A stretch of DNA of 64,000 bases from Magnolia sinica (taxonomy: Eukaryota; Streptophyta; Magnoliopsida; Magnoliales; Magnoliaceae). Below, in pieces: positions 27,250 through 39,344 of the stretch. The stretch is from positions 80,938,862 through 81,002,861 of the forward strand of contig NC_080584.1 in NCBI RefSeq assembly GCF_029962835.1. Reading direction: 5' to 3'. Both the position numbers and the translations under genes were made by a program. A model generated the notes under the pieces. The model had not been told where the DNA came from, searched no databases, and saw only the letters and a program-made list of their open reading frames with translations. Positions within the stretch are counted from its first letter, which is position 1, and each line of letters opens with the position of its first letter.

Positions 27250-28060
27250 AAGTGACCGCAGTGGAATCTGATTCATCTTCCTTCTCCTTTCCTTTTCCTT
27301 TCTTGTCGTTCTTATTCTTACAACATTCATACTTATAGTGGCCTTTCTTGCCACAATTTCAGCATTCAACATCCTTCCTGGTACTCGACTTGTCTTTTGA
27401 TTTATCTCGGGCCTTCCCGCCCTTCCTGTTCTTTCCTCTCCCCCGTTCCTGTGTCACAAGGGCTTCTTGCTGAGTAGACCCCTGAGACTTCCTCCTTGTC
27501 TCCTCATTGAAGAGACAACTGGTTACCTATTCCATGGATATCTTTCCGTCTGGTGCAGAGTTACTTAGAGACACCACCAATGTCTCCCAACTGTCAGGCA
27601 ATGAAGTAAGCAATAGTAAAGCCTGCAATTCATCATCTAAGACCATCTTCATAGCGGAGAGCTGGTTCACTATATTGCTGACCTCATTCATGTGCTCGAC
27701 CATAGAACCACCATCTTTGAACTTGAGATTCACAAGTCGTCTTATCAGGAAGATTTTATTACCGGCTATCTTCCTCTCATACAGCCCTTCCAATTTCAGC
27801 CATAGGCTAGCAGCTGAGGTCTCCATAGACACATGGTGGAACATAGAATCATCCAGTCATTGTCTAATAAACCCCACCGCCTCCTAGTCCAACCTCTTCC
27901 AATCATCATCAGACATATCTTTGAATTTTGCTGATATGCCTAAAATTGCAGAATATAAGTCCTTGCAATAAAGCAAGTCTTCCATCTTAGCCTTCCATAT
28001 GGTCCGGTTAGAACCATTGAGGCTGATCATCCTTGATGAGCTACCTTCCATAATTCAAAA
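27250..28060 (-). mobile_element. Tnt1-like gag region with zinc knuckle
   Basis: The minus-strand translation contains a Copia gag segment (ASLWLKLEGLYERK and SLPDSWETLVVSLSNS, about 27560-27820) and a CCHC zinc-knuckle-like GKKGHYKYEC segment near 27315-27360 followed by a lysine-rich run. Broken. Confidence 0.88.
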
Positions 28061-28086
28061 TCGATCCTACCCGTTCAATGAACTTA

Positions 28087-28098
28087 GCTCTGATACCA
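28087..28098 (-). other. Primer-binding site (initiator tRNA-Met) of the Tnt1-like element
   Basis: The minus strand reads TGGTATCAGAGC three bases inside the 5' LTR, an exact match to the usual initiator-tRNA-Met primer site of plant Copia elements. Confidence 0.95.
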
Positions 28099-28101
28099 TT
28101 T

Positions 28102-28870
28102 TGTTGGGAGCCTTGCACAAAACCTTAGGATCTAGCCTCCCAAAACAAACTAGAATTATGGGATAATAAAGCAATGAAATAAATCAAAGCATAAATCACA
28201 CCACACAAGAGATTTTTACGTGGAAAACCCTCAAAGAGGTAAAAACTACGAGACCTCGTCCAGATCAACAATCCACTATGAAGTAGAACGTTACAACCTT
28301 CTTCACTCACGTAGGAGTAGATAAACAATAAGAGAAATAAAGAAAATTGAGAGATTTTACCGATCACGAGGACGCAGAAGCGCTAAGATATTGATTGCAC
28401 AGTAGATCACCTCCACGAGCATAACCTCTCTTCTACAAGCTTCCTCTCTCTCTTTCTCTCTCTCTCTCTCTTACACCTTTGATAGCTCTAAACCCTTTAG
28501 CAAACCCTTGCAAAGCTTTAGAAAACCCTCTTGCATTCATTAGAAAAGCCCTAGGCATCCCTATTTATATTTTAGGAAACTCCTTTTCACACCATGTCGC
28601 GAAAGGCCTCAGATTTACACAGTCCGCACAAGATCTGGACTTAAATCTGCGTAAGTTCGACTGGTCGAGCTGAGTCTTCGACCGGTTGAGTACCCCAGAG
28701 AAAAATATTGGATGGTCACTGAAATTTGAGTCGAGCCCCACTCGACCGGTCGAGCACCACCCACGACCGGTTGAGCAGCCCACTCGACCGATCGAGCAGC
28801 GTGGTGAATTACTCTGATTTTTCACCCGCTGCTCCATCTCTCCTCTGAACTGAGGAGGAAAAACCCATCA
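28102..28870 (-). repeat. 5' LTR of the Tnt1-like element
   Basis: 769 bp. In element orientation it starts TGATGGG, carries a cluster of CTCGACCGGTCGAG-like palindromes (28668-28800), then a TATAAAT-type box (about 28562-28570), then a (CT)n-rich stretch (28440-28475). The duplication TTGTA follows at 28871. Confidence 0.95.
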
Positions 28871-28875
28871 TTGTA

Positions 28876-29784
28876 TACTAAATTAGGACCACTAGCTAGC
28901 TTTCATTGCCCTGTCTACTAAATGACCAATAAAAGGCCACATCATCACTTACTACATTTAATTCAATAATGCTGACAACGACATCACTACTGCAGACCAT
29001 TCACGATATAGGAAAACATGATTTTTCTACTTATTGCAATTAGAGGATCCGGATTCATATGTATTAGTGCTTTTCTTTTTTTTTCTTTGTTCACTTTTCC
29101 TTTTTTAACTGAAATGTGGGAACAGGACACCTACCTTAATGTATTAGTGCCCTAGTAGAACTATGAGACTGCCAAAGTAGTGAAGTTTTTCTTATTGTAG
29201 TACACGTCTTGAAAGTATGTTCATGTGACAACGTTTAACATTATATGAGATCTAACATCAGACCAATTGACAAAGATAACCATTCCAATGTTCTTTAATA
29301 TGAACCGTCAAGATTGTTTATATGGAAATAGTTTCAATCAATTCTATTTGTTAGGCCCATCATCAATTGCTTATGAATCTAAAGAATCACTTTTGTTAGG
29401 CGATGATGGACACTCATTAATGACTTAATCATCAATTGGGACAGTTCATTCAATGGTACATTGGCTGAAAGATATAGTGCAAGAATTAGGCTAACTGGAT
29501 GATCCTAGCCTTTAAAATGATGCCAATTTATTACAACCGTTCATCTGTTGTTTACAAACCACAAATCACATAGTTTGAATCATCAAACCCAAGTGCTACT
29601 CGGGAATCATGAGCAATAAAAAGTTGGATCTATGAAGTAGGTGTTTCAAGATGATTGTTGGATCTATTTTGTTTCTCTACTCAATCTTGACACTCCAATT
29701 TTTATGCTATTTGATATGGAGTTAGCATCATCTGATTGGCATGATTTTTGCAAATTGACTTGCTTCTAGGACTGGGCACTAGAA
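28876..29784. other. Gap before the exostosin pseudogene
   Basis: I see no gene and no N-terminal exon of the glycosyltransferase here. The sequence is AT-rich, single copy as far as I can tell, with no obvious terminal repeats. Confidence 0.5.
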
Positions 29785-32720
29785 GCATGAAGTTTATATA
29801 GATGAACTGATGTATGTGCATAACAGGAGCTACATTGAGATGGAAAGGAGATTCAAAGTATGGACATACAGAGAAGGAGAGCTGCCCCTTGTCCATGATG
29901 GACCACTGAACAACATTTACGTACGTGACGGAAGGGCAATTCATCGATGAGATGGAGAGTGGCAAGAACCGATTTGCGGCCCACCATCCTGATGAGGCGC
30001 ATGCCTTCTTCCTACCTTTTAGTGTGGCCAAGGTCATAGGGTTCCTCTACAGGCCCCTTGCCTCCTATTCAAGGGAACCCCTCCGACGTTTGGTCACTGA
30101 CTACATTGGTGTTGTGTCCACAAAATACCCCTACTGGAATAGATGCCAAGGGGCTGACCACTTTATGGTCTCTTGCCATGACTGGGTAAGCAAATATTAA
30201 AACTCCTTCCCTTGTTAGCAATAAAAAAATAAAAAATAAATAAAAATAAAAAAGCTGACCATCTACAACATTTTTAAAATCTTCCAATGTACCATGCTGA
30301 ATGATGCAATGAAAACATGGGCATTGCTATAAAAGAATGTGGTACGTTTGGATTAGGGATAAATCTCTATGCAAATGCATAACATTCAAATTTGTCATGG
30401 ATGCATGAATCCTCAGATATTCTACAAGTATTGACATATAACATCCTCCCTATTGACCTAAAGATAAATAACACCATCCCTCATGACTATTTTCAGAAGG
30501 AAAAAAAAAAAAAACACTCGCCTTAATGACATTAATGTTTTGGACAAAAGGTAAATATGGGTAGGTTAGCATAATCATTTCAAAAGATAATAGTATTGAT
30601 CTAAACCCAATCCTAATCCTTACTTCTCTCTTATCCCAAACCCAAAACCTAACTCTATCCTCTCCCGAACGGGATTAAAATGGTCTTTTCCTTTGGTCAA
30701 ATGTCAACTACAATGGATCTGACATGGTCCTGTCAAGTTTTGCTGATACATATGCCTACAAATGTACATGAGTCGAACTGTGGGTTGACCAGCAGCCAAC
30801 CTCAGCTTGAGATCGGCTCGGCTTGGTCCTCGAGCTAGACTAGGCAGCTCGGCTCAGTTCAATCAGCGGCTTGGGCTAGCTCAAGCTGAGTTCGAACTTG
30901 TGCGATATTTTCTTCAATACATAGATTGCATCTTCAATCTCCCATATTTCAAATGTAAATTAATAAGAATACTTTGCAAGCATTTCATCAAACACTTGGC
31001 GAGCATCATCAATTTTAAGATATGAGGACAGTCCTAAAATATAATTTTTTGTGTGTGTGGGGATTTGTTTCTTCAATCTTCCTTTGAATACCCATTTTAA
31101 GAATACATGATATGAAAATAGTCAAACAAACAATTCATTGTGGCATTTCATCAAACACTCGACGAGCAGTATGAAGCTCAAAATGACCAAGTCACCAAGC
31201 GATGTTGAGTCGAGTCAGGGTTCAATCCAAGTTGAGTCGAGCTTGGGCATATCTCCAAAAACCAACTCGATTCAGTCCGAATTCAATTTCAAGCCGAAAC
31301 AAGTCGACCAAGCTAACTTCACTCGTGTACAGTTCTACATATGCCAACTGAAGGGCCTTTTTTCAACAAATTTAGAGGAATAGAATTTCTTATTCTTCTT
31401 CTCCTTCTTATTTATTTGTTTGTTTGTTTATTTATTATAAATACACACTCACAGCCCACACACACCACATGGGTACTCAAACTCATAATCTCGGTGTTGA
31501 ACTCAGAGTCTACGAGCCATGAGTAGGACCCAGAGGAATTCCCTATCATACCAAGGTTAAACGCCACTAGATATTAGATGAATGAATTACAATAGATTCT
31601 TGCTGCCATTAATAACACTCAAATGATACTTTGAATCTTGCTTCAGTGGATTTCTACCAATATAGCAACCAAGAACTGACTGATTTCTCCCTCGAAAGAG
31701 TTATACATTCAACGTTGAAAATACTCCTAGTTTCCTTTCTTAGGAGGGTCCCTTGCTTCAATGTTCTTTAGATGGACCAATCACTCCTGCTTGGTTCCTT
31801 CCACAAGAAGTTCATATATATCTTTAATTAGTTTATAGACAGGTAAAACTACTCATCAATGCATTCAAGTAGGTCCCACCATAGATGGGCCACCTTGAAA
31901 ACTCTTACTTGTGGCTGTTGAACGCGAGCATTGTTTTATTTTAATAGGAGGAATAATCACACACTTTCATTGAAATATATAGTTTGGTGGGTTACTTCTA
32001 AATCAATAAACCATCAGTATTGTACTTAAACCATTTCCTATGTTTTTTTCAGGCACCTTATGTTTCAACTGCAAACCCCAAGCTGTACCGAAACTTAATT
32101 AGAGTTCTTTGCAATGCCAACACCTCTGAAGGATTCAAACCTGATAGAGATGTAACATTACCCGAAATCAACATCCGTTTTGGACGCCTTCCAAAACCAA
32201 GCTTTGGACAATCCCCTTCAAGACAGTCCATCCTTGCATTCTTTGCAGGCCGGTTCACATGGCTACATTAGAAAAGTCCTACTAGAGCATTGGAAAGACA
32301 AAGACGAGGATATCCAAGTTCATGAGTACCTCCCAAAAGGCGTCGACTACACTAAATTAATAAGCCAAAGCAAGTTCTGCCTATGCCCTAGTGGATATGA
32401 AATTGCAAGCCCTCGAGTGGTCGAAGCAATCAATGTGGGTTGCATTCCCGTGATAATTTCTGATCACTGTATATGTTCTTCCATTTAGTGATGTATTAGA
32501 CTGGAGTAAGTTCTCTATTCAGATACCAGTAGATCGGATCCCGGACATCAAGGTGATATTGCAAGGGATTTCAAGTCGTAGTTATCTAACGTTGCAAAGG
32601 CGGGTGATTCAAGCACAATGGCACTTTGTGCTTAATCGGCCCGCCGAAAGGTTTGATGTGACCCACATGGTACTTCACTGTGTGTGGTCAAGGAGGCTTA
32701 ATCTTCGCCTTCCATATTGA
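29785..32720 (+). pseudogene. Exostosin-family (GT47) glycosyltransferase, pseudogene
   Basis: GT47 exostosin-like enzymes are Golgi type-II membrane glycosyltransferases making cell-wall or proteoglycan sugars. Exon one (about 29785-30186) reads [36 protein letters not shown] and GADHFMVSCHDW and ends at a GTAAGC donor. Exon two (32054-32720) starts after TTTTTTCAG and carries [49 protein letters not shown] and [19 protein letters not shown], the conserved sugar-nucleotide region, ending with RLNLRLPY and a TGA at 32718-32720. Three frame changes break it: near 29921-29930, one extra base near 32251, and a net +1 near 32468-32471. There are no stops within the correct local frames, so inactivation is fairly recent. 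The exon for the cytosolic tail, membrane anchor and stem is not visible upstream. It resembles the Arabidopsis At5g03795-like group; the exact member is unknown. Confidence 0.9.
30757..31337. mobile_element. hAT-like non-autonomous element in the exostosin intron
   Basis: 581 bp with imperfect inverted ends TACAAATGTACATGAG and (inverse) TAGAACTGTACACGAG. It is flanked by an exact 8-bp duplication CATATGCC at 30749-30756 and 31338-31345. The arms are rich in GGCTCGGCTTGG/GAGTCGAG motifs and the core shares CACTTGGCGAGCA with the element at 60650. Non-coding. Confidence 0.88.
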
Positions 32721-33858
32721 TGACATTGTGGCCTATGTATTTTTTGGTTTGAAAATGAAGTATACATGGTTCAAGTTGTAATACCTTTGGGATAAAGTGG
32801 CTAATGAATTGATAGCTTACCTTAAGGAGGACTTGGGCTATGGTTTTTGTCATTTTTTTTTTCACTTGGATTTATGGTTGCTTGTTGCTTGCATGTGGGC
32901 AAGCATCAATGTTGGGTAGGCTTATACAAGCCTCATGGATTAGGCTATGTCTTGGATGGGCCATCACCTGGGAATTACATTGCTATAGTGATCTTATTCA
33001 TTCCTGTGAGGGATTAAAATCCTCAAGAAACATGTTGTAAGAAGAGCATGCAACACCTAAGCTCTACTATTTATGTGACATCTATTGGATCCATCAATTG
33101 AAACACCTTAGGTTAGAAGATGTAGACACCACACCCAAAGCAGGGTGACTTCCCATACAACATCTCAATTTGAACCCATACCTGATACCAAAACCTCATA
33201 CTGAACTCAAACCCTGAACCCAAATCTCTGCTTCTTTAAACTAAGCCTCGAGCTGAAATCTCGCCCAAATCTTTACTCTATGGGAATTCCTCCAACCCAA
33301 TCCAAATTGACGAAATGCATCATGAAAATTAGATGTCTGTGGAACATTTTCTCCATTCAAAAGTTGTCATGGCTGTCATGGGAATTCCTCCCACTCCATT
33401 CATCGTTTTGAAAAAGACCACGGTATGATAGGATTCTAAAAATAAGGCAGATCAAAAACTCTCATGGGCCACACCACAAGATACAATATTGGGGATTGAA
33501 CACCTAGCAGTGACTGTAATTTTGTATCAGGATGATATTTGTTCTTACAATTTATTTGAGCAGTAATAATTCTATGAACAGCTTGGATGGCATATAAATA
33601 TCATGGTCACCTTGGGAAGGTTTCAAAGGTGGACTTTGTTGTTTCCACTGTCTTGTTGGTATGGTCTACCTGAGTTTTGGATCTGCTTGATTTTTAGAAT
33701 TCCATCCGGATTTGTAACCCCGTGGATCCCACGCACAGAGATATCTCTTTATCCGGGTAGACGAAAAAGAGATATCTCTATACCTAGGGTTTGTGTACCC
33801 ACACAGAAATATTAGTGACAAATCCACTTTATATATCTGTTTTGAAATTAAAAATCAA
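32721..33858. other. Downstream of the exostosin pseudogene, with a worn MITE
   Basis: 32721-33370 shows no gene. From about 33410 to 33740 two facing arms (AAAATAAGGCAGATC near 33440 and GGATCTGCTTGATTTTTAGA near 33679) mark a worn palindromic MITE of the GGGCCCACC family, whose arms continue into the next block. Confidence 0.5.
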
Positions 33859-34930
33859 AGCAGGACAAAATTCTAAAAATCAGGTAGATCCATAACTCAA
33901 GTGTGGACCACACGTCCACTGTCGAAGCCTTTCTGGAGGCGACCATGATGCTTACCATTCATAGAATTATTACCATTCACATAAATTGCAGGAACAAATA
34001 TCATACTGATACAGAATTACTGTCACTAGGTGCTTAATCCAGACTGTTTTGTGTGGTGTCATGAGTTTTACTGTCCTACTACTGTGATCTTTCAAAACAG
34101 AAGTGGTCTTCCATCTCCATGGGCCCCACACAGGAGTGGATTTATAACTGACATCACATACCTATGGGCCCCACAGAGATAGGCAATCAGCTCCCTAAGC
34201 ACAGTGCCTTCTATGTCCGTACGAGATCGAGTCCAAGATGCAAAAGTATTTAAAAATAAAAATCATTCTTCTCTTTATATATATAGGAAAATGCACTATG
34301 CTGTCGTGCTCATGGGAACTTCCCATGAGGTCGAACTGTGTGGGCCCACCGTATACAGAACTCAGGTGGGTCATGCCATCTAAAAGCATGTGAAGACATG
34401 CCTAAAACATATAAAAGCACTTGGTGGGGTCCACATGAAATTTGGATGAGTCTGAAACTTGGTCTTAACCCTCGTCCAAGTGGGACACACATAATGGATG
34501 GGCTGGATTTGCAAACCTAATCTCAGTGGGCCCAACAAATGATTATGAAATTTTTAATGGATGGTAGCCCCTCTCAACTTCTGTATGTGGTGTGGCCCAC
34601 AGAAATTGGGTATCCAAACAGCTAACTAGATTTTAGAATGATTATTGGACGGCTAAAAAGTGAAAAATCGCAATAGTCTTATTTTTAGAAACAAGTGCCC
34701 ATCAATCAGAACTTAATGTTGTGCTAGTATTTGTAATGTGAAACATTTCTAAGTGCCGGCTTATTAACTGTCATACTCAGCCAGAGTATCAAATAACTGA
34801 AGGAACAAAAAATAAAAAAAAATAGATTAGTGTAATCAGTGTAATTTTACTCTTGATAATCAAAACATACAATCGTATAATACAGATCGCATGGAAATAT
34901 TTTAAATATTCCAATTTTGCCCTTAATCTT

Positions 34931-35224
34931 TCAGTTAGGACCCCAACAACTCATATACATGACTTTCCTCAGCGATTCTTCCGACCGCTTCGTTTTCTCA
35001 TCTCCATCGATTCTTCTCCTCTCCGAAATCATCGCCATTGAAGAAGAAGATTCGAGAGATGGAGAGGGTCTGTGGGCTTGCGTGTAAGATCGAATGCTCT
35101 TCTTGGCATGTTGATGGAGAGATCTGAGACCGTAATTCCATCTACAAAATCCCATCTGATCTTTCAAGGCTTCAACGGCTCCGACGCTCGCTGCTATCAT
35201 CCAAGCTCTGCTCGGGTAACTCAT
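34931..35224 (-). CDS. Wound-responsive family protein (DUF3774), array copy 1
   Basis: An intact single-exon frame of 97 codons. The N-terminal SRAWMIAASVGAVEALKDQ and the C-terminal SEESL...MSCWGPN ends match the plant wound-induced/DUF3774 small-protein family in sequence and length (about 90 aa). These are plant-specific proteins induced by wounding and, for some Arabidopsis members, by low oxygen; their biochemical role is poorly known. The hydrophobic start MIAASVGAVEAL could be a short membrane-associated or targeting helix (inference). Position 58 onward has a run of four Ser. The start is the Met that fits the family; a TATA box lies about 100 bp upstream and a GA-rich 5' UTR joins them. 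This copy is the most diverged and has a MITE about 235 bp upstream of its ATG. Confidence 0.9.
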   Translation of the reverse strand: MSYPSRAWMIAASVGAVEALKDQMGFCRWNYGLRSLHQHAKKSIRSYTQAHRPSPSLESSSSMAMISERRRIDGDEKTKRSEESLRKVMYMSCWGPN

Positions 35225-35320
35225 CTTCTCTCTCTCTCTCTCAGAATGAGTTTTTCTTTTACGAGAAGGGTAGTGGATTGTAAATATTTGGATGAGAGAA
35301 GGGATGGGTAGATTGGGTCA

Positions 35321-35328
35321 TTTTATAG
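35321..35328 (-). promoter_or_regulatory. TATA box of wound-responsive gene copy 1
   Basis: The minus strand reads CTATAAAA about 97 bp upstream of the ATG at 35224. The same box with CATTTTATA flank is conserved at the equivalent place in copies 2 and 3. Confidence 0.75.
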
Positions 35329-35458
35329 GAAGTGAAGAAGAGACGGAGGTGTTGGTGAGAAAACAGTAGGCGTTTTTTGGTGGTTTGGAAAAACTGGGTT
35401 CGCTTTTCCCAGATACCGGCGGCTTTTCTCCACTAAAAAAAGCGAGTCTGTGTGCGTG

Positions 35459-35988
35459 GGGACGCGGATTTCCTGCGAAAGTCTTTCGCGGTAAGTTCCT
35501 ACGCCGGGAAATTAGGTGGGGCCCACTGTGGTGTTCGTGAGAAATCCTCCGCGTCCATCCGTTTTGTTAGTTCATTTTACGACATGTTATCAAAATTGAA
35601 CCGTATCCAAAGCTCAAGTGATCTAAAAACTTGATAATTAAATGTCCACAGTTGAAATATTTGTGGAGCCACGGAAGTTTTGATTCATGCAACTATTTTT
35701 GTTTTCAGTTCATCCCAATAGGTATGACGTTGTTAACGGTATGAATGGCATCTAAACATCACTGTTGAACCAAGGAAGGTTTTCAACAGTAAGAATTTCC
35801 CTAATCACATTTTCCTTTAGTACGGCTCACTCAAGATTTGGATACGATTTATCTTTGACAAAATGTCATAAAATTAACTCACAAAACGGATGTACGGGGA
35901 GGATTTCTCACAAACATCACAGTGGCCCCACCTACGTTCCCAGCGCAGGAACTTCCTGCGAAAGCCTTTCGCAGGAAATCCGCGTCCC
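35459..35988. mobile_element. Palindromic MITE inserted upstream of wound gene copy 1
   Basis: 530 bp. The terminal inverted repeat is GGGACGCGGATTTCCTGCGA at the left, with its inverse at 35969-35988. Further inside, the arms pair as GGTGGGGCCCACTGTGGTG and CATCACAGTGGCCCCACC, so nearly 130 bp at each end can pair. The paralogous empty site is visible at about 40640-40655 and 48385-48400 (CTGCGTG...GGGTCGCAA), so the insertion came after the gene copies split. A decayed 8-9 bp target duplication is likely. Confidence 0.85.
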
Positions 35989-36574
35989 GTACGTGCGGCG
36001 TCGCAAATGGAGACGTGGATTATCCACTGATAGAGTAGCGAGAGTAGCTAGTGAAGTGACGTTACCAAGTTCTGTGGGCCCCACTATGATGTATGTGCTG
36101 TATCCACACCGTCTATCCATTTGAAAAAATGATTTTATTTCACTAGCCAAAAAATGCGGCAGATCCAAAACTCGATTGGACCCCACCAAAGAAATCAGTG
36201 GGATTGAATATGTACAATTAAAAACTTCCAAAAGCCACCTTGTGTGTGACGTGTGATGAATGTTTTTCTAGCGGCATCAACATTCAGGTCTAGTTCATCG
36301 TTCAATCATATGATGTGTGATGAATGTTTTTCTTTTGTTCTGTAGCATGAATTAATTACAATAAGGATCGATCTATATATTAATCATAATTATTTTAAAA
36401 TATGTTTTTTATAATAAAAGTTTTTAAATTTTTATTCTCCTGCATTTTATTAAAAACCCTTGCATCTAAAATATGTTTTTTAAAATTTTATTCCAATTCA
36501 TTTTATTAAAAATCCTTACATAAGCAATAAGCAACTCATGCATCTTGCTTGAGCGTAGCCTTTTGGTTTTTTTC

Positions 36575-39344
36575 GTTAGAAGTTCTTAACTTTTTAAGCA
36601 TGTGTGGTGGCTCATTTGATCAAGAGATAAAGAGAGATCTTTTTACAATGCGTGCCTCACTTGATCAAGAGGTAAAGAAATAAATTAGGAACATAAGGTC
36701 TACATTTTGAATATAGACAAGTCCAAGTTTGATGAATGTAGACCATTGGTTTTGTTTCTTTTGATTTTTTTTATTTTATTTTTTAATGCATGTGTGGCCT
36801 TTCTGATGAGGAGGATAAGTTCCAAACATTAAAGCAAAGCGGTCCACTTGATGGGAGGATATATTAGAAACATTCAATGAAGCAATAGGGATTTTATGAT
36901 CAATTTTTTAGTTGGGCCCATGATGTTCGGTGGGTTGTGGACACTTTAACGGCAAAGATGGATTAGAGAAGGCCCAATCGAAGGTAGAAGTAATTAAGAC
37001 GGCCAAAACCTTAAAGCAAGTATATCTCACAATCCAAAATGAGTTATTCGACGTATAATATATGATTTTGAACAAGAGAAACTACTTTAGCTAACCAACC
37101 CTACTATGTCGGGTTGCTCACGCAAGATTTGTGAGATTCTATTAGATCGACGATTGAAAGTCTATTTTATTTTCATTTTTACTATTTATAGTAAGTTTTA
37201 ATTCGATCATAACTTTTAATCCTTTGAGTTTTAGGAGTAGTGCCCAACATGTAAGGGGCTTAGAAAAATTAGGAGAATAACGTGGTTAGGCCAAATTGGA
37301 CACTTACCATTTTTGGCCGAAAACCATGACATCTAGTAGGAATCATAACCATCTATAAATAGTAAGTTTACTATTTATAGTAAGTCACGTTTTTAGGAAG
37401 TTTGAGTCTAAACTTTTTTTCTAGGTTTGATATTGCTATTTAAAGAATTGTTAGTTTGTTTTTATTATCATTCAATCAAAATTATTTTAGCAACTTTTTC
37501 TTGTATGGGTTTAAGAACTTTCTCTTGTGAATTCAAGAGTTCTTTGTGGATTCAAGGTATTTATCAATCGAAGAATACAATGATCGACCTCATCACGTCC
37601 TTCCCTGCACCAATTGGTATCAAAGTCAGGCTTTCTCATTGGATCTATGACTTTTAATGATAGGACGGGCAACATTCTCATGGACGGTGCTCCAAAGAAT
37701 TTACCTTTAATAGTAGCAGCTTTCGAAGTAGTGTAGCAAGAGAATCTGAAAGTCATGCAAAGGCTACAAGCTGTAATCAATCGCATGATGAATTCCCTAG
37801 GTCAGCTCCGTGTTCATAGAGGTGATCCACCCTTAGTAGGCGTTGGAACTTGTAATTGCAGGACAATGCCGACAGTAAACTACAAGATCAGTCCTGAGGA
37901 GGTGGGATCCAACAATGAGGAGGTCAACGACATGATCCTCCAATATCCCAGACAAGGCAGCGACTGGGCAGATCAGACATATTAAGAATTCAAGATGAGA
38001 GTCAATCTTCCTAGCTTCAATAGCTAACTACACATTGAGGATTTTCTTGATTGGCTTTCTAAAGTTAAGTGATTCTTCAACTATATAAAAATCTCTGAAG
38101 CGAAAAAAGTTAAGCTTGTGGCATACAAGTTGAAGGGCAGCTTGGTGTAAGCAACTGCAGCTCGCACAAATGAGAAAGACGAAAGCACCAATCGCACATG
38201 GCAACGGATGAAGCAACCGCTACGCCCACGATTCCTCCCTAGTGATTACGATCAGGTACTATTACAACAATACTAAAATTGTCGACAAGGTATTGATTAG
38301 TGAGAGATTACACAGAAGAATTCTATTGCTTTAGTAGCACAAAACGATTTGGTCAAAACTGAATCGCAACAATTCGTCCCATTCAACGATGGGTTACATA
38401 TGGAGATTCAGGATCGGGTCTAAATGCAACCCATGTGAATGATAAATTATACGATCAAGTTGGGTACCCGAGTATAAGCACAGCTTGACCGTCCCAATAC
38501 ACAAATCTATCCTACCATTAGAGTCGCTATGGTGGGTTCGTCCTAAGGAGCTTTTCAGATCAATGGGAAAGAACCTGTAGGAGCACGCACTCAACCTCCT
38601 ACACTCATAAACTGAGATTTGGGAAGCGGGTAAGTTAGGTACCAAAGGGGCGTAACGACTGATGCCACTCCAAGTAAGATCCTGAACTCCTATGGTCGAC
38701 CAAGGCTTGACCATTGCTAACATTGTGGCTACCGGATCACATATTAAAAGCTTACCCCTAGCGAAAAGTGGCTAGCTTCGCCATCAATGATGATACTGCT
38801 GAAAATGTCAATGAAGACCTAAATGTTAATGGATTAGAGCACATTACAGCGGATAAAGTCGATGAGACAGATTCAGTTCCACAAGATCATGGTGAATCGC
38901 ACGTTGTCAGGCGACTATTGTATATACAAAGGAATGAGGTACACCCACAATGACATAACATCTTTCGAATTAGGTGTACAGCGAATCAAAAAGTGTGATG
39001 TGATCATTGATAGTGGAAACAACGAGAACATCATCTCAAAGGTCAAGATGGAGAAATTGCAACTGAAAACAGAGCATCACCCTTTCCCATATACGATCAG
39101 TTGGATTAAGTCAGCAAGACGAATGTAACTGAACAGTGCACTATCTTTTTCAATTGGCAAACATAACAAAGACCAAGTAGTATACGGCGTTGTTGACATA
39201 GAAGCATGTCACATTCTACTTGGTCAACCATGACAATCCGATCATGACGATACTCGTAAAGGATGAGATAATATATATATTTTCATTAAAAATGGCCAAA
39301 AAACTATACTAACACCTATAGATCCAAAGGAACCCCCTGAAACT
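36575..39344 (+). mobile_element. Truncated Ty3/gypsy fossil (LTR, gag, protease), copy X1
   Basis: An LTR-like stretch ends near 37609 and is followed by a diverged initiator-tRNA-Met primer site (TGGTATCAAAGTC, from 37615). Beyond lie a retrotransposon gag domain (about 38000-38420) and an aspartic protease region with CDVIIDSG (about 38997-39020). The protease resembles chromoviruses (Reina/CRM type; inferred). Reverse transcriptase, integrase and the second LTR are absent: the element stops at the junction with the MITE-like sequence at about 39345. Many breaks; a fossil. It is duplicated at 42049-47020. Confidence 0.78.

Larger units (their letters stand above)
23488..28870 (-). mobile_element. 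Tnt1-like Ty1/Copia LTR retrotransposon (Tork group), broken
   Basis: A 5.4-kb element with LTRs at 23488-24240 and 28102-28870 starting TGTTGGG and ending CATCA, flanked by a perfect 5-bp duplication TTGTA (23483-23487 and 28871-28875). Minus-strand order is gag, protease, integrase, reverse transcriptase, RNase H, the Copia order. The sequence is strongly Tnt1-like (for example WHRRLGHMSEKGL). The primer site fits initiator tRNA-Met, and the bases at 24241-24255 on the minus strand form a polypurine tract. The coding region has roughly ten breaks, so it is a fossil. The LTRs differ at about 7-8% by eye, so it is middle-aged and younger than the Athila element. Confidence 0.95.
33859..36240. 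repeat. Wound-gene repeat block, copy 1
   Basis: This block is similar to 39340-40961 and 47020-48710. Shared landmarks are the start CTAAAAATCAGG, ATGGGCCCCACAG(A/G)GATAGGCAATC, the wound-responsive gene, its promoter, and the TAGAGTAGCGAGA...GAAGTGACGT arm. Copy 1 differs by two insertions: about 34270-34640 and the 530-bp MITE at 35459-35988. It is more diverged than copies 2 and 3 are from each other. Confidence 0.82.

Noticed and set aside
35072-35311. Plus-strand open frame beginning MGLRV, present opposite all three wound genes (also 40264-40527 and 48015-48224)
   Set aside because: It is the antisense shadow of the conserved minus-strand gene; its similarity among copies follows from the duplicated DNA.
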